A stretch of DNA of 64,000 nucleotides, taken from NCBI GenBank assembly GCA_024234265.1, contig JACKOM010000002.1, positions 248,001 through 312,000 on the forward strand, given 5' to 3'. A program made the translations under genes and the position numbers. The notes under the pieces are model-generated. The model worked only from the letters and a program-made list of their open reading frames with translations. It had not been told where the DNA came from and ran no database searches. The first letter of the stretch is position 1, and every line of letters starts with the position of its first letter. This DNA comes from Oceanospirillaceae bacterium. Its GTDB lineage: Bacteria > Pseudomonadota > Gammaproteobacteria > Pseudomonadales > Oceanobacteraceae. Shown one piece after another: positions 46,757 to 54,940 of this stretch.

Positions 46757-49060
46757 ATGAAAAAATCAGCCCCCCGCAAACAACACAAACCCCGCCGCTG
46801 GTTAGGGGTGTTACTCAAACTTATGCTGGCCGGCGCAGTCGCCCTGGCCTGTCTGATGGTGTACCTCGATGCGCAGGTGCGCGAGAAATTCGAAGGTAAA
46901 CGCTGGGCCCTGCCGGCCAAGGTCTATGCCAGGCCGCTGGAATTATATGCGGGCTTAGGTTTAAACCCGGATGATCTGCGGCAAGAACTGCTGCAGGTGG
47001 GTTACCGTGAAGTGCCGGTGGTGAACGAGGTCGGCCAGTTCGCCCGTAACGGCGATGAATTTATGATAGGGCGGCGTTATGTGCAGCTGTGGGACGGCGC
47101 CGAAAATGCCGCGCGTATTGAAGTGGCGTTTGAAGGCAACACAGTGGAAGACGTTGCCATCAACGGCAACCCGGTGGAGCTGGCGCGCTTAGAACCCCTG
47201 CTGATCGGCGGCATTTACACCGCCCACAACGAAGACCGCGATTTAATCCAGCTGAAAGAAGTGCCACCCCTGCTGGCGCAAACCCTGGTGGCGGTGGAAG
47301 ACCGCGACTTTTACCACCACTTTGGTATTTCCATTAAAGGCATCAGCCGCGCCATGCTCGCCAATATCAAAGCCGGTGCCTGGGTGCAGGGTGGTTCTAC
47401 CTTAACCCAGCAACTGGTGAAGAATTTTTATTTAAACCAGGAGCGCACCTTATATCGCAAAACCACCGAAGTGCTGATGGCCATACTGCTGGATATGCAC
47501 TACGACAAAAATGAAATACTCGAAACCTATTTAAACGAAGTATTTCTCGGCCAGAGCGGGCGCCGCGCTATCCATGGTTTTGGTTTAGCCGCGCAATTTT
47601 ATTTTGGTAAACACATCAGCAAATTAGAGCCCCACGAAATTGCGTTAATTGTTGGCATGGTAAAAGGCCCTAGTTATTACAACCCTCGCCGTTTTGCCGA
47701 GCGTGCTTTAAACCGCCGTAATACCGTATTAATGGTGATGCACGAGCAGGGCCTGTTAAGCGATGCGCAATACAAACATTACCGTTATAAAACCCTGGGT
47801 GTTACCCAGGCATCGGATTACAAAAACGTTGAATACCCCGCCTTTTTACAACTGGTGCAACGCCAGCTGCGTGAGGATTACAACGAAAGTGATTTAACCA
47901 GCGAAGGCCTGAAAATTTACACCAGCCTCGACCCGATCGTGCAGCGCCATGCGGAAATCGCCATGCAAAACCGCCTCGATCAAACCGAGCGTGAATACCG
48001 CATTGCGCGTGATGCCCTCGAAGGTGCCATGGTAGTAGCCGCCACCGAAACCGGCGAAGTGGAAGCCTTAATCGGCGCACGTAACCCGCGCTTTTTTGGT
48101 TTTAACCGCGCGTTAGATGCCAACCGCCCGGTGGGCTCATTGGCCAAACCTGCGGTTTATCTCGCCGCCCTGCGCAGCCAGCAATACACTTTAATTACCC
48201 CGCTGGATGATGCACCCGTCACAGTAGCCGGGCGCAGCGGCACAAAATGGCAGCCGGAAAATTACGACAAACAAAACCACGGTATTTTGCCTTTATACCA
48301 GGCCATGGCCACTTCCCTTAACCAGGCCACCGCGCGCCTCGGCATGACAGTGGGGTTGGATAAAGTGGTGCAAACCTTCAGTGATTTAGGTGTGCAGCAG
48401 GAATTACCTAAATACCCCTCGATTTTATTGGGCTCATTTTCACTGTCGCCTTTTGAAGTGGCGGAAATGTATCAAACCCTTGCCGCTTCGGGTTTCCACA
48501 CACCGTTAAAAGCCATCCGTGGTGTTACCACAGCCGATGGTGAATTGCTGAGCCGTTATGGTTACCAGGTGGAGCAAAGCATAGATTCCGACTCGGCTTA
48601 TTTAATCCAGTTTGCGATGCAAAAAGTCGTCAGCGAAGGCACAGGGCAATATTTATTGCAGCGCATGCCGGCGGAATTAAATTTAGCCGGTAAAACCGGC
48701 ACCTCCGACAGCCAGCGCGATAGTTGGTTTGCCGGATTTTCCGGCGATAAATTAGCCGTTACCTGGGTAGGGCGCGACGACAACAAACCCATGCCCCTGA
48801 CCGGCGCAAGTGGTGCATTAAGGGTATGGGCCGATACCATGGCGGGCCTGCCGTTAAAACCCCTGTTACCCCTGCCAGGTGAAGGCATCAGCCAGCAATG
48901 GGTATTACCGCTCAGCCAACAGCTCACCGATGCGGATTGCGAAGGTGCGCAATTAATACCCTTTATTAAAGGCAGCGAACCAACAGAACAAATCAGCTGC
49001 CACGCCGCCGCCACCGAAGAGCATTCCGGCAGCTGGTGGCAATCTATTTTCGGAGATTAA
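46757..49060 (+). CDS. mrcB: Penicillin-binding protein 1B (bifunctional)
   Basis: 767 residues from the ATG at 46757. Cytoplasmic basic tail, one membrane helix (about 15-40), UB2H domain (VYARPLELYAGLGLNPDDLRQEL), glycosyltransferase (EDRDFYHHFGISIKG, GGSTLTQQLVKNF), then transpeptidase with SxxK in VGSLAKPAVY, SxN in SLNQA and KTG in GKTGTSDSQRDSWFAGF. Polymerises and crosslinks peptidoglycan. No clear RBS; starts 3 and 18 codons upstream are also open. It ends 2 bases before the next gene, whose RBS lies in its last codons. Confidence 0.95.
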   Translation: MKKSAPRKQHKPRRWLGVLLKLMLAGAVALACLMVYLDAQVREKFEGKRWALPAKVYARPLELYAGLGLNPDDLRQELLQVGYREVPVVNEVGQFARNGDEFMIGRRYVQLWDGAENAARIEVAFEGNTVEDVAINGNPVELARLEPLLIGGIYTAHNEDRDLIQLKEVPPLLAQTLVAVEDRDFYHHFGISIKGISRAMLANIKAGAWVQGGSTLTQQLVKNFYLNQERTLYRKTTEVLMAILLDMHYDKNEILETYLNEVFLGQSGRRAIHGFGLAAQFYFGKHISKLEPHEIALIVGMVKGPSYYNPRRFAERALNRRNTVLMVMHEQGLLSDAQYKHYRYKTLGVTQASDYKNVEYPAFLQLVQRQLREDYNESDLTSEGLKIYTSLDPIVQRHAEIAMQNRLDQTEREYRIARDALEGAMVVAATETGEVEALIGARNPRFFGFNRALDANRPVGSLAKPAVYLAALRSQQYTLITPLDDAPVTVAGRSGTKWQPENYDKQNHGILPLYQAMATSLNQATARLGMTVGLDKVVQTFSDLGVQQELPKYPSILLGSFSLSPFEVAEMYQTLAASGFHTPLKAIRGVTTADGELLSRYGYQVEQSIDSDSAYLIQFAMQKVVSEGTGQYLLQRMPAELNLAGKTGTSDSQRDSWFAGFSGDKLAVTWVGRDDNKPMPLTGASGALRVWADTMAGLPLKPLLPLPGEGISQQWVLPLSQQLTDADCEGAQLIPFIKGSEPTEQISCHAAATEEHSGSWWQSIFGD

Positions 49061-49062
49061 AC

Positions 49063-49509
49063 GTGCGTTATTTCGTATTTGTGTTGTTATTCAGTTTGCT
49101 GGCGGGCTGCGCCAACCAACAATCACTCACATTTATTGGCGATGAAAATACAGGCGAACAAATTACCAGTGAATTATTCGCCAGTTTACCCGCCTGGCAG
49201 GTGCCGGGTTTTGCGGTGCAAATTAATGGCGGCAACCAATACCCCCAGCAGGGCGCACTGGCAAAATTATTAGCCGATGCCGACAGCGCATTTTTACAGC
49301 GCCGTTATGCCGATTGCCGCAGTTACCTTGAACGCGCACAGCGCATTGCCCCGCGTGAGGTTTCTGTATATGTGCGCTTATCCTATTTAGCGCTGTTATT
49401 CAGCCAAAAAAGCCAGGCCCAGCAACTGGCGTTACGGGCTTTGGCTTTAAGTGGCAGTGATGAGCAAGTGCGGGGGGAAGTGAATAAGTTAATAGGGGCG
49501 AGTAGGTGA
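49063..49509 (+). CDS. lpoP: TPR lipoprotein, candidate PBP1b activator LpoP
   Basis: 148 residues. GTG start preceded by CGGAGA within the end of mrcB. Signal peptide and lipobox LLAGC (Cys near 16); the C-terminal part is TPR-like (FLQRRYADCRSYLERAQRIAPREVSVYVRLSYLALLFSQKSQAQQLALRAL). In Pseudomonas, LpoP is an outer-membrane TPR lipoprotein encoded next to mrcB that activates PBP1b. The same neighbourhood and architecture support the assignment, though sequence identity was not measured. Confidence 0.7.
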   Translation: MRYFVFVLLFSLLAGCANQQSLTFIGDENTGEQITSELFASLPAWQVPGFAVQINGGNQYPQQGALAKLLADADSAFLQRRYADCRSYLERAQRIAPREVSVYVRLSYLALLFSQKSQAQQLALRALALSGSDEQVRGEVNKLIGASR

Positions 49510-49523
49510 GAGGAGTCGCCAGT

Positions 49524-49583
49524 AGCTAGCAGCTAGAAGCTAGAAGCTAGAAGCTAGAAGCCAGAAGCCAGAAGCCAGAAGCC
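49524..49583. repeat. Heptamer array 2 (CTAGAAG/CCAGAAG)
   Basis: One CTAGCAG, four CTAGAAG, three CCAGAAG and a partial unit, in register. Related to the reverse-strand unit CCTGAAG of the array at 27985. Confidence 0.9.
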
Positions 49584-49599
49584 AATTCAAAATTATTGA

Positions 49600-50375
49600 A
49601 CACCTGCTGCCCTTGCAGCGAGGCAACGTCAAAATACCCAAGGCACAGGTGATTTATTGCGTATATCGCCGAACATGGTTGTAAATGGCGGGGCCTAAAC
49701 CATGAGCCGGGATTCGGTTATTGGCAAATACGCAAGACATATATAGACGAGTAAATCGCTGTAGGCTAAAAAGGGTGTTTTGGATCATGCCTTGGTTGAG
49801 CCTTTGCACCGTGCATCTGAAGAGGCCGATGTGATCAACATTCGTAGTGGATCAGCAATACTCTGGATAATTAGTACGATAGGTAAAATTACTTTCCCTT
49901 TGATTATTTTCCATTAAAAAAAAACGGCCCGCAATCCTTTCGTTTAAATCCAGTAATGCGGATGGACAACTAAAAAAACCACATGGTGGTTTTTATCGTA
50001 GCTCGATCAAACCTGCCGTCACGTTTTTTTTATGTCAATGCGTCAATCCGGAGATGCGCCAGAGGGTAGATGCCTGCTAAAAATTGAAGGCTTTTGATTT
50101 GAGGGTACTCAGGTCATCATGGACAAGGCATATGGGGGCATGAAACTCGACAGTGATTTTTCATCTCGCGAATATTTCCGGTGGTTCCGCCGAAGATAAA
50201 TCTGCTCAACAAATGGGTACGATAAAAGCTTAAGCAAGCGTAACCAAATCTTCCAAGTTGAGAGAGTTGTTCAGCCCATTATCTGGTGAGTATTCGCAGA
50301 ATCTATCAGCATTGTTTTGACAAACTGGAATGTCTAAAATATTTTTATTAACTTCTCACTGATTGCTGTCATATA
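49600..50375 (+). pseudogene. IS5-type transposase relic
   Basis: Blocks of an IS5-family transposase are spread over three frames. IAYIAEHGCKWRGL starts at 49656, SGDAPEGRCLLKIEG at 50047, IMDKAYGGMKL at 50116, PVVPPK near 50178, YDKSLSKRNQIFQVER at 50218 and RRIYQHCFDKLECLKYFY at 50295. They occur in the family order with stops and frameshifts between. No intact copy or terminal repeats recognised. It is flanked by heptamer arrays 2 and 3. Confidence 0.8.
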
Positions 50376-50432
50376 ATGAAGTGTGAACAGGACCTATTAG
50401 TAACTAGATGTCCTCAAGCAAGAATTCTTAAA

Positions 50433-50475
50433 TCCAGAAGTCCAGAAGCCGCAACCAGAAGCTAGAAGCCAGAAG
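50433..50475. repeat. Heptamer array 3 (degenerate)
   Basis: CCAGAAG units with interruptions: CCAGAAG, TCCAGAAG, CCGCAACCAGAAG, CTAGAAG, CCAGAAG. Together with array 2 it brackets the transposase relic. Confidence 0.75.
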
Positions 50476-50499
50476 TAAGAGATCAGGTTTTTAACCAAC

Positions 50500-50985
50500 G
50501 CCGTAGCAGGCTTTAGATTAATCAACCACTAGTCTTTTCTTGTAAAGGCTGGGATTTTGTTGAATTCGCAGAACCGTGGGTTTTCAAAATTAATTCATTT
50601 TCAGGCCGGAAAAAAAGGTAAATCTGCGATATTGCCAAAAATGGTCCTTAATTCTGACTTCATGGGTTTGTATTTTTTGCCTCCACTGAGGGGCATATAT
50701 TTGATCTCACCCATGGCTGTATTCAATTGAGGCATCGAGGTTATAAATATGCCATTGATGAACGAGAGCTAAGTCAGCATAACCTGCCTGCTGATATTGC
50801 TGGTATTGTTATTACGAGTACAAAGTGTTTATTGATAAATTCATTCATGTCCAGCTCTGGCTTAGCATGAGCTTTAATTAACGAGAAGAATAGCAATAAT
50901 AGAAAAATAAAAACGTTGTAAGCGTTGTTATAGGTAGTAAATTTTTTCTGCTTTTCTAGCGGACATTTAATGCTCCTTTTTTTTG
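50500..50985 (-). pseudogene. Decayed gene for a small exported protein
   Basis: On the minus strand a ribosome-binding-like AAGGAG is followed by ATG at about 50969, then a short frame. A shift leads to a signal peptide-like NVFIFLLLLFFSLIKAHA-KPELDMNEFINKHFVLV; another shift gives a stretch ending FGNIADLPFFPA and a stop near 50603. I do not recognise the family. This is an interpretation of broken frames and could be wrong. Confidence 0.35.
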
Positions 50986-51069
50986 CTCATTGATAGCTAA
51001 CTTATCCTTATGCTTTTACGGAAAATGGTTGTAATACTGTTTTGTGCGAGTGCTATACTTTCGATTATA

Positions 51070-51640
51070 TAGGAAATACTACTCGTCCAAATCTTCATCA
51101 TCCTCAAAAAGAACTATATCAAATTTAGCAACAAGTTCTTGGCTGAAGAAGATCATGCATCAAGCTTTCTGCAAACTTATCTTGCTGATTTATGTGAAAA
51201 CTTAGATGCTTCATAACCGCTGCGATATCGCCATGATAAAACTTTCTGGCAGGAAACCTCTTGAACATGTGCTTGTTGCCGATACCGGGGATAATATAAT
51301 TTGCACTGAATGATGAGACTTTAGCCCATTTTTTCTGCGATTACATCCTTTTTTGGTCCCTTTCGATTATCTCTTTCGAATCCATCCGAGCCTGACGCTT
51401 ACCCTCCTTGCTTTTTAGCTCTATACGTATGGGTTATCAATGTCAGCAAAGATCAAATTCCATTTGTTGGTGATTAATTGATCGAATGAAAAAAAAATCA
51501 ATGCAGAATGACAGTGCGAAATTGTCATCATCCAAATTATGTTTCTTGTGTCAGGTTTGTATGCTTTCAAAAGGCCATAGTTAAATTTCTGAGAGTGGCA
51601 TCTAATATGTAGCATATTTTTTGTATTTATATGGAATTGC
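51070..51640 (-). pseudogene. Broken reading frames of an unknown gene
   Basis: Minus-strand blocks: a 64-codon frame (51421-51615, ending IFADIDNPYV), then KRQARMDSKEIIERDQKRM with an in-frame stop, then SFSANYIIPGIGNKHMFKRFPARKFYHGDIAAVMKHLSF, then an acidic LVAKFDIVLFEDDEDLDE tail in another frame. It looks like one gene of 150-190 codons that has accumulated stops. Family unknown. Confidence 0.4.
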
Positions 51641-51711
51641 GTTGTCCAAGCAGGCTTTTAGCTTTATATAGTCTTTCTAAGGTAAAGCGGTCGAAATCTC
51701 GGTTCCATTCT

Positions 51712-52065
51712 TTAAATGCACAGATCGCCGTAATCATCTTTATAGATTAGTTGTGACATTTTTAGTGCGAGTATTTTTCCGTACCCAGTTTCTTCAAGCC
51801 AAAGTGAAAGATAAAGAATTTTTATTCCTAAAAATAAAAATGATGGGTCGAATGAGTTTTCTTCTTTAATAGATGAGTTGTATATTTCATCAATATGCTC
51901 GATTATTTTTTCGCGCATGTCTGGGTTGAACTTTTCTACAAGTTCCTTGTTGATTATATAGTCATTTTTAAAGTTGCTTACTGCCTGTTCGATAGCTTCA
52001 TTGAGAGTCCTTCTTGTGGGTTGTTTTGATTCTGATGAAAGAAGTTTGGCAATTTTATTTAGCAT
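51712..52065 (-). CDS. Small protein of unknown function
   Basis: 117 residues from the ATG at 52065, supported by TGGAG 7 bases upstream. The same frame is open to 52224, but the extra 53 residues are lysine-rich and lack an RBS. The protein is helical and AT-biased (LNKIAKLLSSESKQ, RRTLNEAIEQAVSNFKND, DPSFLFLGIKILYLSLWLEETGYGKILALKM). No signal peptide and no family recognised. It is the only intact frame in a region of decay, with base composition far from the core, so probably a recent arrival. Confidence 0.6.
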   Translation of the reverse strand: MLNKIAKLLSSESKQPTRRTLNEAIEQAVSNFKNDYIINKELVEKFNPDMREKIIEHIDEIYNSSIKEENSFDPSFLFLGIKILYLSLWLEETGYGKILALKMSQLIYKDDYGDLCI

Positions 52066-52564
52066 TAAAATCTCCATTTTTAATATTTTTGTATTAATTT
52101 TGTAAGGGTTGTTTGAGGGTTTAAATATACTGTTAGCTAATTTAGTGTGAATTTTTTTCTTTCTCTCGGTCAGCTTTTCTGGCGTGTTTTTGGATAACAC
52201 GCCCTTATTTCCCACTCCTTTCACTGCTTTTTGCTATGAAGCTCATCTAATTTATGGTTTTCGAATTTTATTCGTGCAAATGTAAACATGATAATATTGA
52301 CAGGCTAAAAACAACCTATCCCTTTGTTCTTTGAATAGTCATCCCTGATTTAGATGGTGCAGGTTAAAACGTTTATGTTTTAAATCTGTAGGCGGAAGGA
52401 ATCGCACATCTGCTGACTGTTCTGTCAGCAATATATCAGTACAAAGCGTGACAGGAAAGATAGGAGAAGAGGAATGCATGATATGGGGCAATTCCCAAAA
52501 TCCGTGTCGACTTTAGCCAAGTAATATGGCCAGAAATATCATTCGCACAAAGTGCAGTTGTATT
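52066..52564. other. AT-rich intergenic region, no gene seen
   Basis: Holds a segment (52302-52352) resembling 39564-39622 near the attC cluster. No other supported feature. Confidence 0.45.
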
Positions 52565-52800
52565 TGTGCAGATTTACCACGGCGGTCATTCAGAACACTT
52601 AATGCTCACTTGCTGCGCCGGTTTTTTAAAGCGACATAGCCCGTAGCTGGCAAGGAGGCCAGCAAAGCGCCGGCGAAGCAGGGCATGGATGCCCCATGGC
52701 GCGTGGGCGTGATGGCGCGCCGAAAAAACCGGGAACAAGCAGCAGTGTGAGCGAAGGAAGGGTCTGGGAAGTCCCTTCCCAGAAAAGAAAAACCCGGGGT
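52565..52800 (+). repeat. Structured repeat, copy 5 (core A, variant stem)
   Basis: Begins TGTGCAGATTTACCACGG like copy 1. The hairpin at 52646-52663 is GCTGGC AAGGAG GCCAGC, differing from GTCAGC/GCTGAC of the other copies by three paired substitutions while staying complementary. No core B. Confidence 0.85.
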
Positions 52801-52844
52801 TAATCAGCGCTGCGTAAAAAATCTGCGCAGTTATTCAAAGCACA

Positions 52845-52881
52845 TAAAAAAACCGGGCCTTATTAAAGCCCGGTTTTTAAT
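52845..52881 (-). terminator. Terminator of the cNMP-aldehyde dehydrogenase gene
   Basis: On the minus strand AAAACCGGGC TTTAATAA GGCCCGGTTTTTTTA: GC stem plus 7-T run. Confidence 0.85.
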
Positions 52882-52915
52882 TTCACACTTAACGTCAGCC
52901 CGTTAAGGCAAAACG

Positions 52916-54664
52916 TTACGCGTTATAGGCAATACGCTTGGTATTTAACAAGTGTGTATAGGTCACGTTATCCGACGTAGAGCCACCCCCCTGGGTGCCA
53001 CAACCTAAGGTCCAGGATAAACACAGGCCATTGGCCGCGCCTATGCAGCCTAATGTGCCTGAGGTATTCACCAATACACGGCTCACGGAAACCGTTTCAC
53101 CAAAGCGGCGGATGCGGTTTTTATCGGCGCTGTGAATAATTGCGGTATGGCCCGCCCCTTCGTTATTTAAAATATCCCGCGCCAGTTGCAGTGCCTGGGC
53201 ATCATTTTCAATCAGCGACAGGGACAATACCGGGGCGAGTTTTTCTTTTAACAGGGGCGAGTGAATATCACCCTGGCGCACCGGTGCGAGTATTAAACGG
53301 ATAGGGTAGTTGCGCTCTACGCCGATTAATTCGCAAATTTCCGCTGCGCTGCGCCCTACAAATTGTTCACCTAAACGGCCCGAGGCAAATACTTCGCTTA
53401 ACAGGCGTTTTAATTCGGCGGGGGTTAACAGTACTGCGCCTTCCTGTTCGGCTTTTTGCACAAATTCATCGGCGATGCTGGCATCAACCAGCAGGTTATT
53501 TTCAGAACCACACACTATGCCGTTATCAAATGATTTACTGCTCACTACGCTTTGTGCGGCGCGGCTTAAATCCGCATCGGCGCAAATCCATACCGGGGCG
53601 TTGCCTTTGCCTACGCCGATGGCGGGGGTGCCGGACTGATAGGCGGATTTCACCATGGAGGGGCCGCCGGTGGCGAGTATAAAGTTAATGCCTTCGTGGC
53701 GTAAAAATGCGTTGGTCACTGCGCGGCTCGCAGGCAGTTGTGAGGTTTGCACTAAATTCACCGGTGCGCCCTGTTCGTGCAGCACTTTCTGAATTAATTC
53801 TACGGTGCGGCGCCCCACACCCTGACCCTTGCGGTGGCTGCTGACGATAATGGCGTTGCGCGATTTAATTGCGATCAGGCATTTAAATACGATGGTTTCC
53901 ACCGGGTTGGTAATCGGGATCATGCCAAACACTACGCCCATGGGGGTGTACATGGCTTCCACGTCGTGCTGGTCGAGCAGCACATCACCTGTGCCGGGTT
54001 TGCCGGTTAATTGTTCGGCCACGCTGATGGTGCCCAAACCAATTTTCTGAATTTTATGCGCCGCCACACCCATGTTGGATTCGAGCACGGTTTGCTGGGC
54101 GAGGCTTTCGGCATGGCGGTTAATTTCGTTGGCGATGGCCATGAGCAGGGCATCGATTTTTGCTTCCGGCCATTGGGTAATTTGCTGGTGGGCGGCGATG
54201 GCACTTTCCACCATGAAATCCACTTCGGGAATATTGGCATTATTCAGGCTGTGTTCGTTGGCCGCGTGCTGCTGCTGTTGCAACTGGCGGCTCATGTTAT
54301 TCAGGCACAGTTCCACAAAAAATTGTTTGGCGGCGACATCCTGTTGTAACGCAGCAATTTTATCCTTGGCCAGAAATGACAATTTCACCGGGGTCAGGGC
54401 CACGGCGCTGTAAGGGTGTGTTTGCTGTTGCAGGTGTTCTGTCAGGCCGAGAATTTCACCCGCGGCAAAGGTTTTAGGCAGCTGGGCCTGGCGTTGTAAT
54501 TCGTTATCGGTTACCCGTGCCGCCAGTTCACCAGACTCCACAAAATAGCAGCCGGCAGGCATTTGATTTTGTTGAAAAATAACTTCACCGGCGGCGTGGT
54601 CATGAATTTGCAGGTACGGAGTGAGGGGTGAGCTGAGCAGTTCTTTGTGGGCGAGATCAATCAT
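52916..54664 (-). CDS. Fusion of a cyclic-nucleotide-binding domain and a CoA-acylating aldehyde dehydrogenase
   Basis: 582 residues. N-terminal cNMP-binding-like domain (about 1-125: LQIHDHAAGEVIFQQNQMPAGCYFVESGELAARV, FAAGEILGLTEHL). Then an acylating aldehyde dehydrogenase (about 145-582) like EutE, SauS or the N-terminal half of AdhE. The latter shows IPITNPVETIVFKCL, SSHRKGQGVGRRTVELIQ, ILATGGPSMVKSAYQSG, the catalytic cysteine in SFDNGIVCGSENN (about residue 384) and a glycine-rich end (LGCGTQGGGSTSDNVTYTHLLNTKR). Expected reaction: aldehyde + CoA + NAD(P)+ to acyl-CoA. The cNMP domain's residues for the ligand phosphate are poorly conserved, so it may be structural or bind another ligand. 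Single gene with its own terminator; divergent operon upstream shares a CRP-type site. Confidence 0.87.
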   Translation of the reverse strand: MIDLAHKELLSSPLTPYLQIHDHAAGEVIFQQNQMPAGCYFVESGELAARVTDNELQRQAQLPKTFAAGEILGLTEHLQQQTHPYSAVALTPVKLSFLAKDKIAALQQDVAAKQFFVELCLNNMSRQLQQQQHAANEHSLNNANIPEVDFMVESAIAAHQQITQWPEAKIDALLMAIANEINRHAESLAQQTVLESNMGVAAHKIQKIGLGTISVAEQLTGKPGTGDVLLDQHDVEAMYTPMGVVFGMIPITNPVETIVFKCLIAIKSRNAIIVSSHRKGQGVGRRTVELIQKVLHEQGAPVNLVQTSQLPASRAVTNAFLRHEGINFILATGGPSMVKSAYQSGTPAIGVGKGNAPVWICADADLSRAAQSVVSSKSFDNGIVCGSENNLLVDASIADEFVQKAEQEGAVLLTPAELKRLLSEVFASGRLGEQFVGRSAAEICELIGVERNYPIRLILAPVRQGDIHSPLLKEKLAPVLSLSLIENDAQALQLARDILNNEGAGHTAIIHSADKNRIRRFGETVSVSRVLVNTSGTLGCIGAANGLCLSWTLGCGTQGGGSTSDNVTYTHLLNTKRIAYNA

Positions 54665-54833
54665 ACATTACTTCCTTGATAATTGGTCGAAAAGTGAACG
54701 AACTAAGAAAAAGGTATAAGTAAAAGTTATAAGAAACCAACTAATCCTTTAGTTTGATGCTAATCAAAAAGTGTTAATTGTAAAGCTTCACTGGCTAATG
54801 CTTTTAGGTTATATTAGTTGAGAATTATTCTTA
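54665..54833. promoter_or_regulatory. Divergent promoter region of the cNMP-aldehyde dehydrogenase and the unknown operon
   Basis: AT-rich 280-base gap carrying the CRP-type site at 54834-54849. A Fur-like AGAATTATTCT word is nearby (54821-54831) but too weak to call. Promoter boxes are not assigned. Confidence 0.5.
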
Positions 54834-54849
54834 TGTGACAAGAGTCACA
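54834..54849. promoter_or_regulatory. Perfect CRP-type palindrome in a divergent promoter region
   Basis: TGTGACAAGAGTCACA fits TGTGA-N6-TCACA exactly and continues as TTATGTGA...TCACATTAA on both sides. It is 170 bases from the dehydrogenase start and 92 from the start of the two-gene operon. Confidence 0.75.
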
Positions 54850-54940
54850 TTAAGCGCTGTAGTTGCATTAATTGAGTGCAGTGTGCGGCACCTTATTTGT
54901 GCGCAATGCTCGTTATTAACAAAAACAATAGGCAAGAAAA

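Noticed and set aside
54821..54831. Fur box
   Set aside because: Only a short AGAATTATTCT word; too far from the 19-bp Fur consensus.
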